Positions 8,375 to 16,012 of a stretch of 64,000 nt of DNA are shown here, one piece after another (position 1 is the stretch's first letter; every line of letters starts with the position of its first letter). The position numbers and the translations under genes were made by a program. Under the pieces are notes generated by a model that did not search any database, was not told the DNA's origin, and saw only the letters and a list, made by a program, of their open reading frames with translations. The stretch is from an uncultured Dehalococcoidia bacterium (GTDB taxonomy: Bacteria > Chloroflexota > Dehalococcoidia > Lucifugimonadales > Australimonadaceae), in contig OY282355.1 in the NCBI GenBank assembly GCA_958295525.1, forward strand, positions 586,260 through 650,259. Reading direction: 5' to 3'.

Positions 8375-10137
8375 GCCTTGACCATGGAGCGCATCTCGCG
8401 CCGTGTCTCTGGCGTTCGGTACGCCGACGAGAACATAGACGCAAAGAGCCTTTGGAGATATTGCCTCGCGGGCGCAAGCGCAGCCTGAGCGGAGGCGAGA
8501 TCAATTTCGTAGGCTTTGCGACCGTAGCGCGCTTGGAACTGTTGCTCTTCCGACAACCATTTCAGCGCCTTACGCCAGTCAGCCACCGTGCTCGGAAAAG
8601 GCAGTCCTGCCTCCTCAAGCGCAGCATTGACGATGCGCTGCGACTCGGACAGACGTCCGTCGGCGAGGTCTCGCACCAGCGCGAACGCTTCACGCGTTTC
8701 CTGTTCCGTCGATACGGTGGAATTAGCCCATTCAAGGTAGTCGGCGCGAAGGGAATGCCCGCCAATACCCACCCAATGCTGAATATCCAACTTCAGATCG
8801 GGCAGCATTGCGCTAATCAACGTCTTACCCTGCCCCTGCATTCGGATATTCGTTCGAGCAGGCTCTGGAACGGCCAGCAAGCGTGTTTGCAAATCAAATA
8901 GGCTGATTCCCCAAGGCTTTCGAATTTCATGCATCGCATCTTTGTGAGCGACCAAGTAGTCGCGAGATCTCGAAAGGTTGCTGTGCCACCCCGGAGCGTT
9001 TTGCACAGGGATCGTTTGTATCTTACGTATCGAACCGTCTATGCTTTGGGCGAATTCGCGCTTGGATTTGATGCCGCCGTGCGCATCCATCACTAAGTCG
9101 GACAAGCCCGCCTTATCCAAGCGAGCGACGACTACGTCGATAGCCGCCCGCTTCTCAGCCACGAAGAGAACCCGCTTCCCATCGGCGACTAATGACGCGA
9201 TCAGGTTGGCGATGGTCTGAGACTTGCCTGTTCCGGGCGGCCCCCAGATCACTAGCGACTCCCTTCCGAGAATGCGGTTGATCGCACGGTGCTGGCTCGA
9301 GTCGGCATCCATAATAAGGAACTCCGACTCAGGAGCGTCATAATCGGGTTCATTAGGGGACGGGTCGCATATCTTGGTGGCCAACGCTTTCCGGGCATCC
9401 GCGTCCCCCGCAATGGCGGCCACGAGATCGTTGCGCGCGAAGGCGTCTAGGCTTTTTTCGAGATCGGCGACCATCGGCATATTCGCGTACCGGAAGTTGC
9501 CGAGCACGAACCTCGGCTCAATGGCAAGGCCCCGAGCCTTGCTCCACTCCGCCTCGAACTCTTTCAGAAGACGTTTGATTTCACGATGCGAATCCGGCGT
9601 CGCGTCGCCGATTGCCTCTTCGTCAACGGACAAATCCAAGCCATGCTGCGATTCGAGGACATGAACGAGCACGGGGTTGAGGCTAGGCTCGCCGGATTGC
9701 TCAATGACGAACTCCCATCTCCCTGCGCCGTCGGGTTCGATTTCGATGGGAACCAGAATGACCGGAGCACGCGGCTCGGAGCCTGAGTCCACTGTCCATT
9801 CGGCTAACCCGACGCCGAGGAAGAGGGTGCTCAGTCCCTTCTCCTCCAAGTTTCCCCGCGCTTGCTTGTGGATCGCCGAGAATCGCCTGCGGGCATCTTT
9901 CTGGGGCTCTTCGTTCCGGAGCAGTCCGTCGTCGCCAGCGGGGAACAACGCCGTCATACGGACTTGCTTGCCGGCGAGCAGCGCATCGAGGACGCGAGCG
10001 TCCATTCCCGAATCTTGCCCCGGCGTCAGGTCAATGGTTCCCGTCTTGAGGTCTCGGTAGCTGAGAAGGCGGTTGCGGCCGGAGACGTCGACCAGTTCCT
10101 TCTTCCAACGCTCCGCCGCGCGGCGGAGCGCGTCCAT
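8353..10137 (-). CDS. Hhe-like DUF4011 helicase-nuclease, N-terminal half
   Basis: A 594-residue ORF. The N-terminus (WKKELVDVSGRNRLLSYRDL) is the typical opening of DUF4011 proteins, followed by the DUF4011 region to about residue 230 and a helicase ATPase with Walker A GPPGTGKSQTIANLI (near 300) and VLFVAEKRAAIDVV (motif Ia). It ends at 8353 just after the segment LFASMFSSAYR, which in full-length relatives continues into the region encoded by the next ORF. The two ORFs overlap by 22 bases and differ by a -1 frame. This could be a frameshift mutation, an assembly error, or translation as two chains. No slippery heptamer is obvious. An upstream promoter is annotated separately. Predicted role: DNA-targeting phage defence. 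Confidence 0.83.
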   Translation of the reverse strand: MDALRRAAERWKKELVDVSGRNRLLSYRDLKTGTIDLTPGQDSGMDARVLDALLAGKQVRMTALFPAGDDGLLRNEEPQKDARRRFSAIHKQARGNLEEKGLSTLFLGVGLAEWTVDSGSEPRAPVILVPIEIEPDGAGRWEFVIEQSGEPSLNPVLVHVLESQHGLDLSVDEEAIGDATPDSHREIKRLLKEFEAEWSKARGLAIEPRFVLGNFRYANMPMVADLEKSLDAFARNDLVAAIAGDADARKALATKICDPSPNEPDYDAPESEFLIMDADSSQHRAINRILGRESLVIWGPPGTGKSQTIANLIASLVADGKRVLFVAEKRAAIDVVVARLDKAGLSDLVMDAHGGIKSKREFAQSIDGSIRKIQTIPVQNAPGWHSNLSRSRDYLVAHKDAMHEIRKPWGISLFDLQTRLLAVPEPARTNIRMQGQGKTLISAMLPDLKLDIQHWVGIGGHSLRADYLEWANSTVSTEQETREAFALVRDLADGRLSESQRIVNAALEEAGLPFPSTVADWRKALKWLSEEQQFQARYGRKAYEIDLASAQAALAPARQYLQRLFASMFSSAYRTPETRREMRSMVKACRTSTY

Positions 10138-10172
10138 TCGCGTGTTGCTCGGATTCTCTGCATTGCTGCGGC

Positions 10173-10201
10173 TTTATACCACCTTCGAGGCGCCTCCGCA
10201 A
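10173..10201 (-). promoter_or_regulatory. Sigma-70-type promoter for the Hhe-like gene
   Basis: On the minus strand TTGCGG (10201-10196), a 17-base spacer and TATAAA (10178-10173). The predicted transcript start is near 10166, about 30 bases before the ATG at 10137. Confidence 0.55.
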
Positions 10202-10248
10202 GGCGCGGATGCCGGTTGTCCCGCTCGCCGCCCTCATCCATCCCATGG

Positions 10249-10278
10249 TTGACCTAGCGCCCCTTTTCCTGTGAGAAT
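10249..10278 (+). promoter_or_regulatory. Candidate promoter for hppA
   Basis: TTGACC at 10249-10254, an 18-base spacer and an extended -10 (TG-T-GAGAAT) ending at 10278. The predicted start lies about 60 bases before the hppA start codon. The -10 match is moderate. Confidence 0.4.
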
Positions 10279-10342
10279 ATGCCGTTAGCGGAAAAACAAG
10301 CGGGGAGCGCGCGGCGCCGCCCTGCGCAGGAGGATGCAACCG

Positions 10343-12415
10343 ATGGAAGGCCTCATACTGGCCATCGTCGCGGGCGTGGTCGCGCTCGCGTTCGCCGGAT
10401 TTCTCGCTATGCGCGTGCTCGCAGCCGACGAAGGCTCCGACCGGATGAAGGAGATTGGCGCGGCTATTCAGGAGGGCGCCAACGCCTTCCTCAAGCGCGA
10501 GTACACCGTCCTCGCCGGATTCGTCGTCATCGTGTTCATCGTCCTCTTCGTTCTGGGCGTCGTCCGCGAGGAGCAGGACGAGATGACGGCGGTCGCCTAT
10601 CTCGTCGGGGCCGCCGCGTCCGCGCTGGCGGGCTTCGTCGGCATGCGGATCGCCGTCAAGTCCAATATGCGGACGGCGTCGGCGGCGCGAACCGGACTGA
10701 ACCGCGCTTTGCGCGTCGCGTTCTCCAGCGGCGGCGTGATGGGCGTCACCGTCGTCGGCATCGGGCTGCTCGGCGCAGTCATCCTTTGGATGATCTTCGA
10801 GGATCCGAACATCGTCGCCGGCTTCTCGTTCGGCGCGTCCAGCATCGCGCTGTTCGCCCGCGTGGGCGGCGGCATCTACACGAAAGCCGCCGACGTCGGC
10901 GGCGACCTCGCGGGGAAGGTCGAGGCGGGCATTCCCGAGGACGATCCCCGGAACGCCGCCGTCATCGCCGACAACGTGGGCGACAACGTGGGCGACGTCG
11001 CAGGAATGGGCGCCGACCTTTTCGAGTCCTACGTAGGCTCCATCGTGGCGAGCCTCGCGCTCGCCGCCACAGGGACGGCGTTCCTCATCGGGATAGACGA
11101 CCCGTCGCGCGTGCCCATCACCGCCGAGTCGGGGCTGGCCGTGCTGCCGTTCGTCATCGCCGCCGTCGGCATCGCGGCGTCCATCATCGGCACGTTCCTC
11201 GTCCGCACGGGGGAGACGACCAGCATCGGCAGTTTGCTGTGGTCGCTGCGGCGCGGCATATTCGCGGCGGGCGCCCTCGCGCTCATCGGCTCGTTCGGCG
11301 CGGTCTACTGGATGCTGGAAGTCAGCGCAGGGCTTGGCATAGCGAAAGTCTGGCAGATGTGGGGCGCGATCGCCGTCGGGCTGGGGGCGGGCGTCATCAT
11401 CGGCGTCAGCACCGAGTACTACACGAGTTACGAATACCGCCCGACGAAAGGCATCGCGGGACGCTCCACAACCGGCCCGGCGACCGTCATCATCAGCGGA
11501 TTCGCAACCGGAATGCTGAGCACGGTCATTCCGCTGATCGTCATCGCCGCCGCCGTGATCGGGGCGCACCAACTCGCCGGACTCTACGGGATCGCCATCG
11601 CCGCCGTGGGGATGCTCTCCACGTTGGGCATCACGCTCGCCACCGACGCCTACGGCCCCGTGGCCGACAACGCGGGAGCCATCGCCGAGCAGGCGCATCT
11701 CGACCCTGAGGTGCGGGAGCGGACGGACGCGCTCGACTCGCTGGGCAACACGACGGCGGCAACGGGCAAGGGATTCGCCATCGGCTCGGCGGTGCTCACG
11801 TCGCTCGCGCTGATGGCCGCCTACGCCAACGTCGTCGGCCTGAGCGCCATTGACCTGCTCGAGGTGTCGACGCTCGTCGGGCTGCTGATCGGGGCGCTGA
11901 TGCCGTTCGTGTTCAGCGCGCTGACGATGGAGGCCGTTGGCCGCGCCGCGCAGGATATGGTGCAAGAGGTGCGGCGTCAGTTCAACGAAATCCCCGGGCT
12001 GCGCGAGGGCAAGGAGGGCGCGCGGGCCGAATACGCCCGCTGCGTGGACATCAGCACGAAAGGCGCGCTGCGGGAGATGATCCTCCCTGGCCTGCTCGCC
12101 GTCGTCGTCCCCATCGCCGTCGGCGTCACGCCGTTCCTGGGCAAGGAGGCCGTGGGCGGCCTGCTGATCGGCGCCATCGCGGCGGGCTCGCTGCTGGCCA
12201 TCACCATGGCGAATTCCGGCGGGGCGTGGGACAACGCCAAGAAGTACATCGAGGCGGGCGCGCACGGCGGCAAGGGCACGGACGAGCACGCTGCGGCGGT
12301 CGTCGGCGACACCGTGGGCGACCCGTTCAAGGACACCTCCGGCCCCTCGCTCAACATTCTCATCAAACTGATGTCCATCGTCGCCGTCGTGTTCGGCACG
12401 GTGTTCGCGGGCTAG
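10343..12415 (+). CDS. hppA: Membrane-bound ion-translocating pyrophosphatase, K+-dependent type
   Basis: About 690 residues with some 16 membrane helices, hydrolysing PPi to pump H+ and/or Na+. Diagnostic segments are DVGGDLAGKVEAGIPEDDPR (substrate loop), IADNVGDNVGDVAGMGADLF, and C-terminal GDTVGDPFKDTSGPSLNILI. In GNTTAATGKG the position that is Lys in K+-independent enzymes is Ala, which marks the K+-dependent class. An ATG at 10334 directly abuts AGGAGG, whereas the ATG at 10343 lies nine bases from it, so the latter is preferred. Sequence alone does not settle whether the pumped ion is Na+ or H+. The gene is monocistronic, ending at a strong hairpin. Confidence 0.95.
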   Translation: MEGLILAIVAGVVALAFAGFLAMRVLAADEGSDRMKEIGAAIQEGANAFLKREYTVLAGFVVIVFIVLFVLGVVREEQDEMTAVAYLVGAAASALAGFVGMRIAVKSNMRTASAARTGLNRALRVAFSSGGVMGVTVVGIGLLGAVILWMIFEDPNIVAGFSFGASSIALFARVGGGIYTKAADVGGDLAGKVEAGIPEDDPRNAAVIADNVGDNVGDVAGMGADLFESYVGSIVASLALAATGTAFLIGIDDPSRVPITAESGLAVLPFVIAAVGIAASIIGTFLVRTGETTSIGSLLWSLRRGIFAAGALALIGSFGAVYWMLEVSAGLGIAKVWQMWGAIAVGLGAGVIIGVSTEYYTSYEYRPTKGIAGRSTTGPATVIISGFATGMLSTVIPLIVIAAAVIGAHQLAGLYGIAIAAVGMLSTLGITLATDAYGPVADNAGAIAEQAHLDPEVRERTDALDSLGNTTAATGKGFAIGSAVLTSLALMAAYANVVGLSAIDLLEVSTLVGLLIGALMPFVFSALTMEAVGRAAQDMVQEVRRQFNEIPGLREGKEGARAEYARCVDISTKGALREMILPGLLAVVVPIAVGVTPFLGKEAVGGLLIGAIAAGSLLAITMANSGGAWDNAKKYIEAGAHGGKGTDEHAAAVVGDTVGDPFKDTSGPSLNILIKLMSIVAVVFGTVFAG

Positions 12416-12424
12416 GAGGCGAGC

Positions 12425-12465
12425 GTTGCGCGGGCGGATCCCATATTGGGGTCCGCCCGCGCAAC
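12425..12465. terminator. Long hairpin between convergent hppA and a small gene
   Basis: An 18-base left arm (12425-12442, GTTGCGCGGGCGGATCCC) pairs with 12448-12465 around the loop ATATT, with a single G-T wobble. It sits ten bases after hppA and six bases before the stop of the convergent small coiled-coil gene, so it may act in both directions. There is no T-tract, so the mechanism is uncertain. Confidence 0.6.
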
Positions 12466-12470
12466 GGCGG

Positions 12471-12599
12471 CTAACCCTTCGCTTTGAGGGTCTCCACCTC
12501 GTTTTGCAGCGACGCGACTTGCGCTCGCAACGCGGCGAGTTCGCTCCGCACCTGCTTGATTTCGACCTCGATAACGGTGAGTTCAGATTTCGTCACCAT
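12471..12599 (-). CDS. Small coiled-coil protein
   Basis: A 42-residue protein, MVTKSELTVIEVEIKQVRSE and onward, with a clear heptad pattern of hydrophobic residues (V/I/L) over about 35 residues: a single coiled-coil helix. A strong ribosome site (CAGGAG, seven bases upstream) supports translation; the longer ORF to 12746 adds Arg/Ala-rich shadow sequence. It lies 26 bases after the FmdB-like zinc ribbon gene, probably in one transcript, and both share the leader AGGAGCGAAG. The function is unknown; it could be a dimerisation or adaptor peptide. Confidence 0.6.
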   Translation of the reverse strand: MVTKSELTVIEVEIKQVRSELAALRAQVASLQNEVETLKAKG

Positions 12600-12625
12600 C
12601 CGCTTCGCTCCTGTTGTCTGCGCGT

Positions 12626-12832
12626 CTAGTTTTGCCCCGGCTGCCCCTGGCGAAACGCTTCGCCTCGGGGAACTCGCAGGGTGTAACCCTCTTTCGATGC
12701 GAACACTGACGGCAGCCGCCGCGACTCCTCGCCGCACGACGGGCAATCCGCCGGGCCGTCCGCCTGGCTCATCGGCCTGCGCTGTTCGAATTCGTTGCCG
12801 CAGGCCGGGCAGCGATACTCGTACAATGCCAT
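12626..12832 (-). CDS. FmdB-family zinc ribbon protein
   Basis: A 68-residue protein beginning MALYEYRCPACGNEFEQR, with two CxxC knuckles (Cys8/Cys11 and Cys30/Cys33) that form one zinc ribbon, followed by a short basic tail. This is the FmdB/CxxC-CxxC-SSSS regulatory family, named after a putative regulator of formamidase and very common in bacteria with no firm biochemical role. AGGAG lies seven bases before the ATG. A TTGACA-containing promoter is just upstream, and the small coiled-coil gene follows. Confidence 0.85.
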   Translation of the reverse strand: MALYEYRCPACGNEFEQRRPMSQADGPADCPSCGEESRRLPSVFASKEGYTLRVPRGEAFRQGQPGQN

Positions 12833-12886
12833 CTCTTCGCTCCTTGCCTCGCGCTGTCGCGCCGCCTCTTACGCGGCGGCGACGAT

Positions 12887-12913
12887 AGTTTACTCCCGCC
12901 GCGCCGCTGTCAA
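12887..12913 (-). promoter_or_regulatory. Candidate promoter for the FmdB-like gene
   Basis: A consensus TTGACA (12913-12908, minus strand), then TAAACT (12892-12887) at 15 bases. The short spacer lowers confidence. Confidence 0.35.
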
Positions 12914-12991
12914 CCGTATTGGTTCGCGGTTACGCAAGGGCTCCGAGCAGGATAACCGCATCGCAGCCCGTTGCTGCCCGTTGTGCCCCCC

Positions 12992-13152
12992 CAATGCGGC
13001 ATTCGCCCGTTGACCGGCGCTGATAGCATTTGGCCTATGACGTTAGTCGCCTTTCATCCGATCATCAGAACGTGGTTCGAGCGGCGGTTCGGCGCGCCGA
13101 TCGGCGCGCAGGCGCAGGGCTGGCCCGCCATCGCGTCCGGGCGCCACACCCT
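12992..13152 (+). pseudogene. Truncated duplicate of the lhr 5' end with its upstream region
   Basis: This about 160-base segment closely matches, on the opposite strand, the region from about 41795 to 41645, covering the lhr upstream DNA and first codons. The shared upstream string includes GCTGATAGCATT and GGCCTATG. From the ATG at 13037 it reads MTLVAFHPIIRTWFERRFGA and continues through IASGRHTL, against MALDAFHPIIRTWFERRFGA in the intact gene. Homology ends just before the Walker A region, where the sequence runs into the right arm of a REP-like palindrome and REP-derived DNA. It cannot encode a helicase. It looks like a partial duplication whose breakpoint lies in a repeat. Confidence 0.85.
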
Positions 13153-13402
13153 GACCGCGCAGGCAGGAACCTCGCCCCCTAGACGGGGCGCGCAGCGCAT
13201 CGTCATTCTCGCGTAGGCGGGAATCCAGAGGAGCCCTAACGCCAGACGGGGCGCAACGCGCCCCGTCTCCAAATCACCCCGCGCGCCACGTCATTCCTGC
13301 GAAAGTAGGAACCTACTGGGAGCGCCGCCACGCGAAAGCGGGAACCTCGCCCCAGTCTCCTTCGTCATTCCCGCCTTCGCGGGACCCTATTCTCTCGCTC
13401 CC
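13153..13402. repeat. Cluster of REP-like palindromes and associated modules
   Basis: A gene-free stretch with several degenerate copies: GTCATTCTCGCGTAGGCGGG near 13201, CGTCATTCCTGCGAAAGTAG near 13290, GCGAAAGCGGGAACCTCG near 13331, and GTCATTCCCGCCTTCGCGGG near 13365. Between them lies the module CCCCGTCTCCAAATCACCCC, also found near 14271 and 23141. The cluster separates the lhr fragment from the following unknown gene. Confidence 0.8.
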
Positions 13403-13403
13403 G

Positions 13404-13961
13404 TCACGCTCCGGCGAATGCCAGGAGATGCTCACCAATCGCGCAAAGGGCGTCCCAATCCCGTTTGGAGGGAGTGAACCGCTTGCCCACGCGCAGCGTC
13501 CACCCGCGGAAATGCTCATCGTCGTTCCGAATCTCCACGTCGGAGACCTGCCTGACGAACGCATCGACCGCGCGGTCGGCGGCGAGCGCCGACGTCAGCC
13601 CGCCCGCGTTTCCGTTGTCTGTCCACCGCGCGTCCGTCACCCTCCCGAACAGCGGAAACGACCTCTTCCTGGCGGTTTTGATTTGGATATCTTTCACGAT
13701 CTCGCGGCGGCGCAGGTCGGAATCCGCCTCCGGAACGCCGAACACCAGCCACCAGCGGGAGCCGTACTGATTGCTCTGGCGCACAACGTTGACCCACCGC
13801 ACCGGGCAATCCGCGATGTCTATGAGCCCGAGCGATTGCGCCCAAGAACTCCCGACTCGCTCCTCGTAGCGTCCGCGCTCGGCTATCTCCGCTTGCGCGC
13901 CTAGCGCGGTTAAGGCGTCCAACAGGCTGTCTCGGGTTTTGTCGCGGAATTTCTCTCGCAT
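13404..13961 (-). CDS. Hypothetical protein beside tRNA-Ile
   Basis: I do not recognise this 185-residue protein. It begins MREKFRDKTRDSLLDALTAL and has an aromatic-rich centre (QYGSRWWLVFGVPEAD), a basic segment (DIQIKTARKRSFPLFGRV) and a C-terminal LRVGKRFTPSKRDWDALCAI. No signal peptide or membrane segment is seen; it is likely soluble. The start at 13961 has GGAAGG at a good distance; an alternative ATG at 14006 would add 15 residues. Its position between a repeat cluster and a tRNA gene, next to a duplicated gene fragment, suggests an accessory gene, but nothing shows its function. Confidence 0.55.
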   Translation of the reverse strand: MREKFRDKTRDSLLDALTALGAQAEIAERGRYEERVGSSWAQSLGLIDIADCPVRWVNVVRQSNQYGSRWWLVFGVPEADSDLRRREIVKDIQIKTARKRSFPLFGRVTDARWTDNGNAGGLTSALAADRAVDAFVRQVSDVEIRNDDEHFRGWTLRVGKRFTPSKRDWDALCAIGEHLLAFAGA

Positions 13962-14051
13962 TTCCGCCCCTTCCTGCGCCGCAACGAGTCCGCCCCCAGT
14001 CGGCATGGGCGCCAGTCGGCAATGGCGGAACGGCGTTTAGGCGAGGAATTT

Positions 14052-14128
14052 TGGTGGGCCACCCTGGAATCGAACCAGGGACCTCAGTCTTATCAGGACT
14101 GCGCTCTAACCGACTGAGCTAGTGGCCC
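14052..14128 (-). tRNA. tRNA-Ile (anticodon GAU)
   Basis: Read on the minus strand it starts GGGCCACTAGCTCAG. The acceptor stem GGGCCAC pairs with GTGGCCC. The anticodon stem CAGTC/GACTG encloses the loop CTGATAA (anticodon GAT), and the T-arm contains GGTTCGATTCC. The terminal CCA is encoded (14052-14054 region). All arms pair as expected for tRNA-Ile. Confidence 0.97.
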
Positions 14129-14177
14129 ATTGCTCGCAGGTTAGTATAGCACAACGGCGGAAGCGGCGCCCCCGTAT

Positions 14178-14335
14178 CGTTCCCGCGTCCTTCTCCGTCA
14201 TTCCCACGCCCCCCTCTCCCGTCATTCCCGCGTAGGCGGGAACCTCGCCCCCGGGCGATGCGCGCAGCGCCCCGTCTCCAAAGCGCCCCACGCGCCACGC
14301 CCTGCCTGCGAAAGCAGGAACCTACTGAGGGGACT
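14178..14335. repeat. REP-like palindromes between tRNA-Ile and rdgB
   Basis: It contains GTCATTCCCGCGTAGGCGGG near 14220, the module CCCCGTCTCCAAAGCGCCCC near 14271 and a second hairpin type, CCTGCGAAAGCAGGAACCTA near 14304. The order resembles the clusters at 13.2 and 23.1 kb. Confidence 0.8.
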
Positions 14336-14345
14336 GGAAGAGCGC

Positions 14346-14351
14346 TAGAAT
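14346..14351 (+). promoter_or_regulatory. -10 element for a probable leaderless rdgB mRNA
   Basis: TAGAAT lies six bases before the rdgB ATG at 14358, with no Shine-Dalgarno between. This spacing would start the transcript at the start codon. Confidence 0.5.
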
Positions 14352-14357
14352 TGGTCT

Positions 14358-14975
14358 ATGGAACGCTTCACCCTGCTCATCGCCACGAACAACCCCCATA
14401 AGGCCGCCGAGTTCCGCAGGCTCCTCGCCGGCGCGGACGCCGACCTCGTCACGCCCGCGGATGCCGGCGTCGCTCTCGACGTCCCCGAGACCGGCGCGAC
14501 GTTCGCGGAGAACGCCCGCATCAAGGCGCGCGCCTTCCGCAGCGCAAGCGGCCTCCCCTCCCTCGCCGACGACTCCGGCATCGCGGTGGACGCCCTGGGC
14601 GGACGCCCCGGCGTCCATTCCGCCCGCTACGGCGGAGACGCGCTCGACGACGCGGGCCGCGTCCGCCTGCTGCTCTCCGAAATGGACGGCGTCCCCGAGG
14701 AAGAGCGCGCCTGCCGCTTCCACGCCGTCCTCGCGTTCGCCGCGCCCGACGGGAGCGAGGAGACGGCTGAGGGCGTCTGCGAGGGGCGCCTCGCGCTCCA
14801 ACCCTCCGGCGCCAACGGCTTCGGCTACGACCCCGTCTTCTTTCTCCCCGAATTCGGAAGAACGATGGCCGAACTCGCGCCCGAAGAGAAAGACGCGGTC
14901 AGCCATCGCGGGCGAGCCGCGCGGCGGATGCTCCCGCTGCTCTCCTTCCGCGCTCCCGCGCAGGCCGCGCGATGA
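14358..14975 (+). CDS. rdgB: XTP/dITP diphosphatase (non-canonical purine NTP pyrophosphatase)
   Basis: A 205-residue HAM1/RdgB protein that hydrolyses dITP, ITP and XTP to monophosphates, keeping deaminated purines out of nucleic acids. The N-terminal LLIATNNPHKAAEFRRLL carries the (T/S)xNxxK nucleotide motif. SLADDSGIAVDALGGRPGV is the signature with the catalytic aspartate, and GFGYDPVFFLPE followed by SHRGRAARR closes the substrate pocket. Length is typical. It lacks a ribosome site and may be leaderless. Its stop overlaps the moaA start by four bases (ATGA), so the two are coupled. Confidence 0.96.
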   Translation: MERFTLLIATNNPHKAAEFRRLLAGADADLVTPADAGVALDVPETGATFAENARIKARAFRSASGLPSLADDSGIAVDALGGRPGVHSARYGGDALDDAGRVRLLLSEMDGVPEEERACRFHAVLAFAAPDGSEETAEGVCEGRLALQPSGANGFGYDPVFFLPEFGRTMAELAPEEKDAVSHRGRAARRMLPLLSFRAPAQAAR

Positions 14976-16006
14976 CAACCCCTGCGCCGCCGACCGCCAA
15001 AATCGCCGACATGCTCGGAAGGCCCATCCGCGACCTGCGGATCTCGGTGACCGACCGCTGCAACTTCCGCTGCACCTATTGCATGCCCGCCGAAGTCTAC
15101 GGCGAACGCTACCACTTCCTCCCCCGCGAGGCCATCCTCTCCTACGAGGAAGTCGCCCGCCTCGCGCGCCTGTTCGTTGACCTCGGCGTGACCAAACTCC
15201 GGATCACCGGCGGCGAGCCGCTCGTCCGGCAGGACGTCCACCTGCTCGCCGCGCTCCTCGCGGAAATCCCCGGGGTGGAAGACCTCACGCTCACCACCAA
15301 CGGCTACCTCCTCGCCGAGCAAGCCGCCGCCCTCTGCGACGCCGGACTCCGCCGCATCACGGTCAGCCTCGATTCGCTGGATCCGGACGTGTTCGGCATA
15401 ATGAACGGCAAAGGCTACGGCCCCGAGTCGGTTTTGGAAGGTATCGCAGCCGCCGAGCGCGCCGGATTCGCTCCGATCAAGATCAACGCCGTCATCGAGC
15501 GCGGCGTCAACGACCAGGGCGCGCTCGACCTGGCGCGCCGCTTCAAGGGAACCGGCCACGTCGTGCGATTCATCGAATATATGGACGTCGGCAACGTCAA
15601 CGGCTGGCGCAGAGACCAGGTCGTTCCCTCCGCCGAACTCGCCGAGCGGATCAACGCCGTCTTTCCCATCGAGCCCGTCGCGCCGAACTACACGGGAGAA
15701 GTCGCCGAACGGTGGCGCTTCCTCGACGGCGAGGGGGAAATCGGCTTCATATCCTCCGTGACGCAGCCTTTCTGCCGCGACTGCAACCGCGCCCGCCTCA
15801 CGCCGCAGGGCGAGTTGGTGACCTGCCTCTTCGCATCGACCGGAACCGGCCTCAAGGAGCCGCTCCGCTCCGGCGAAAGCGACGCCGACCTCCGCGACCG
15901 CATCGCCGCCGTATGGCGGGGCCGCTCGGACCGCTATTCCGAGTTGCGCGGCGCCGCTCCGGTCGAGCGAGGGCGCAAGATTGAAATGTTCCAGGTGGGA
16001 GGCTAA
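14972..16006 (+). CDS. moaA: GTP 3',8-cyclase (MoaA)
   Basis: A 344-residue radical SAM enzyme, first step of molybdenum-cofactor synthesis, converting GTP to 3',8-cyclo-GTP. The N-terminal cluster motif VTDRCNFRCTYCMPAE uses Cys30, Cys34 and Cys37. RITGGEPLVRQD is the SAM-binding region, and SVTQPFCRDCNRARLTPQGE supplies the second iron-sulfur cluster, completed by the Cys in LVTCLF. The C-terminus ends GG as usual in MoaA, though the common 'MSxIGG' tail is here MFQVGG. It is followed after six bases by the RNase H-MoaC fusion, so both enzymes of the first pathway stage are adjacent. Confidence 0.96.
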   Translation: MTTPAPPTAKIADMLGRPIRDLRISVTDRCNFRCTYCMPAEVYGERYHFLPREAILSYEEVARLARLFVDLGVTKLRITGGEPLVRQDVHLLAALLAEIPGVEDLTLTTNGYLLAEQAAALCDAGLRRITVSLDSLDPDVFGIMNGKGYGPESVLEGIAAAERAGFAPIKINAVIERGVNDQGALDLARRFKGTGHVVRFIEYMDVGNVNGWRRDQVVPSAELAERINAVFPIEPVAPNYTGEVAERWRFLDGEGEIGFISSVTQPFCRDCNRARLTPQGELVTCLFASTGTGLKEPLRSGESDADLRDRIAAVWRGRSDRYSELRGAAPVERGRKIEMFQVGG

Positions 16007-16012
16007 TCCCCA

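Noticed and set aside
10031-12289. 752-codon minus-strand ORF opposite hppA
   Set aside because: Pure low-complexity Asp/Arg/Gly-rich shadow of hppA, with no start signal or recognisable motif.
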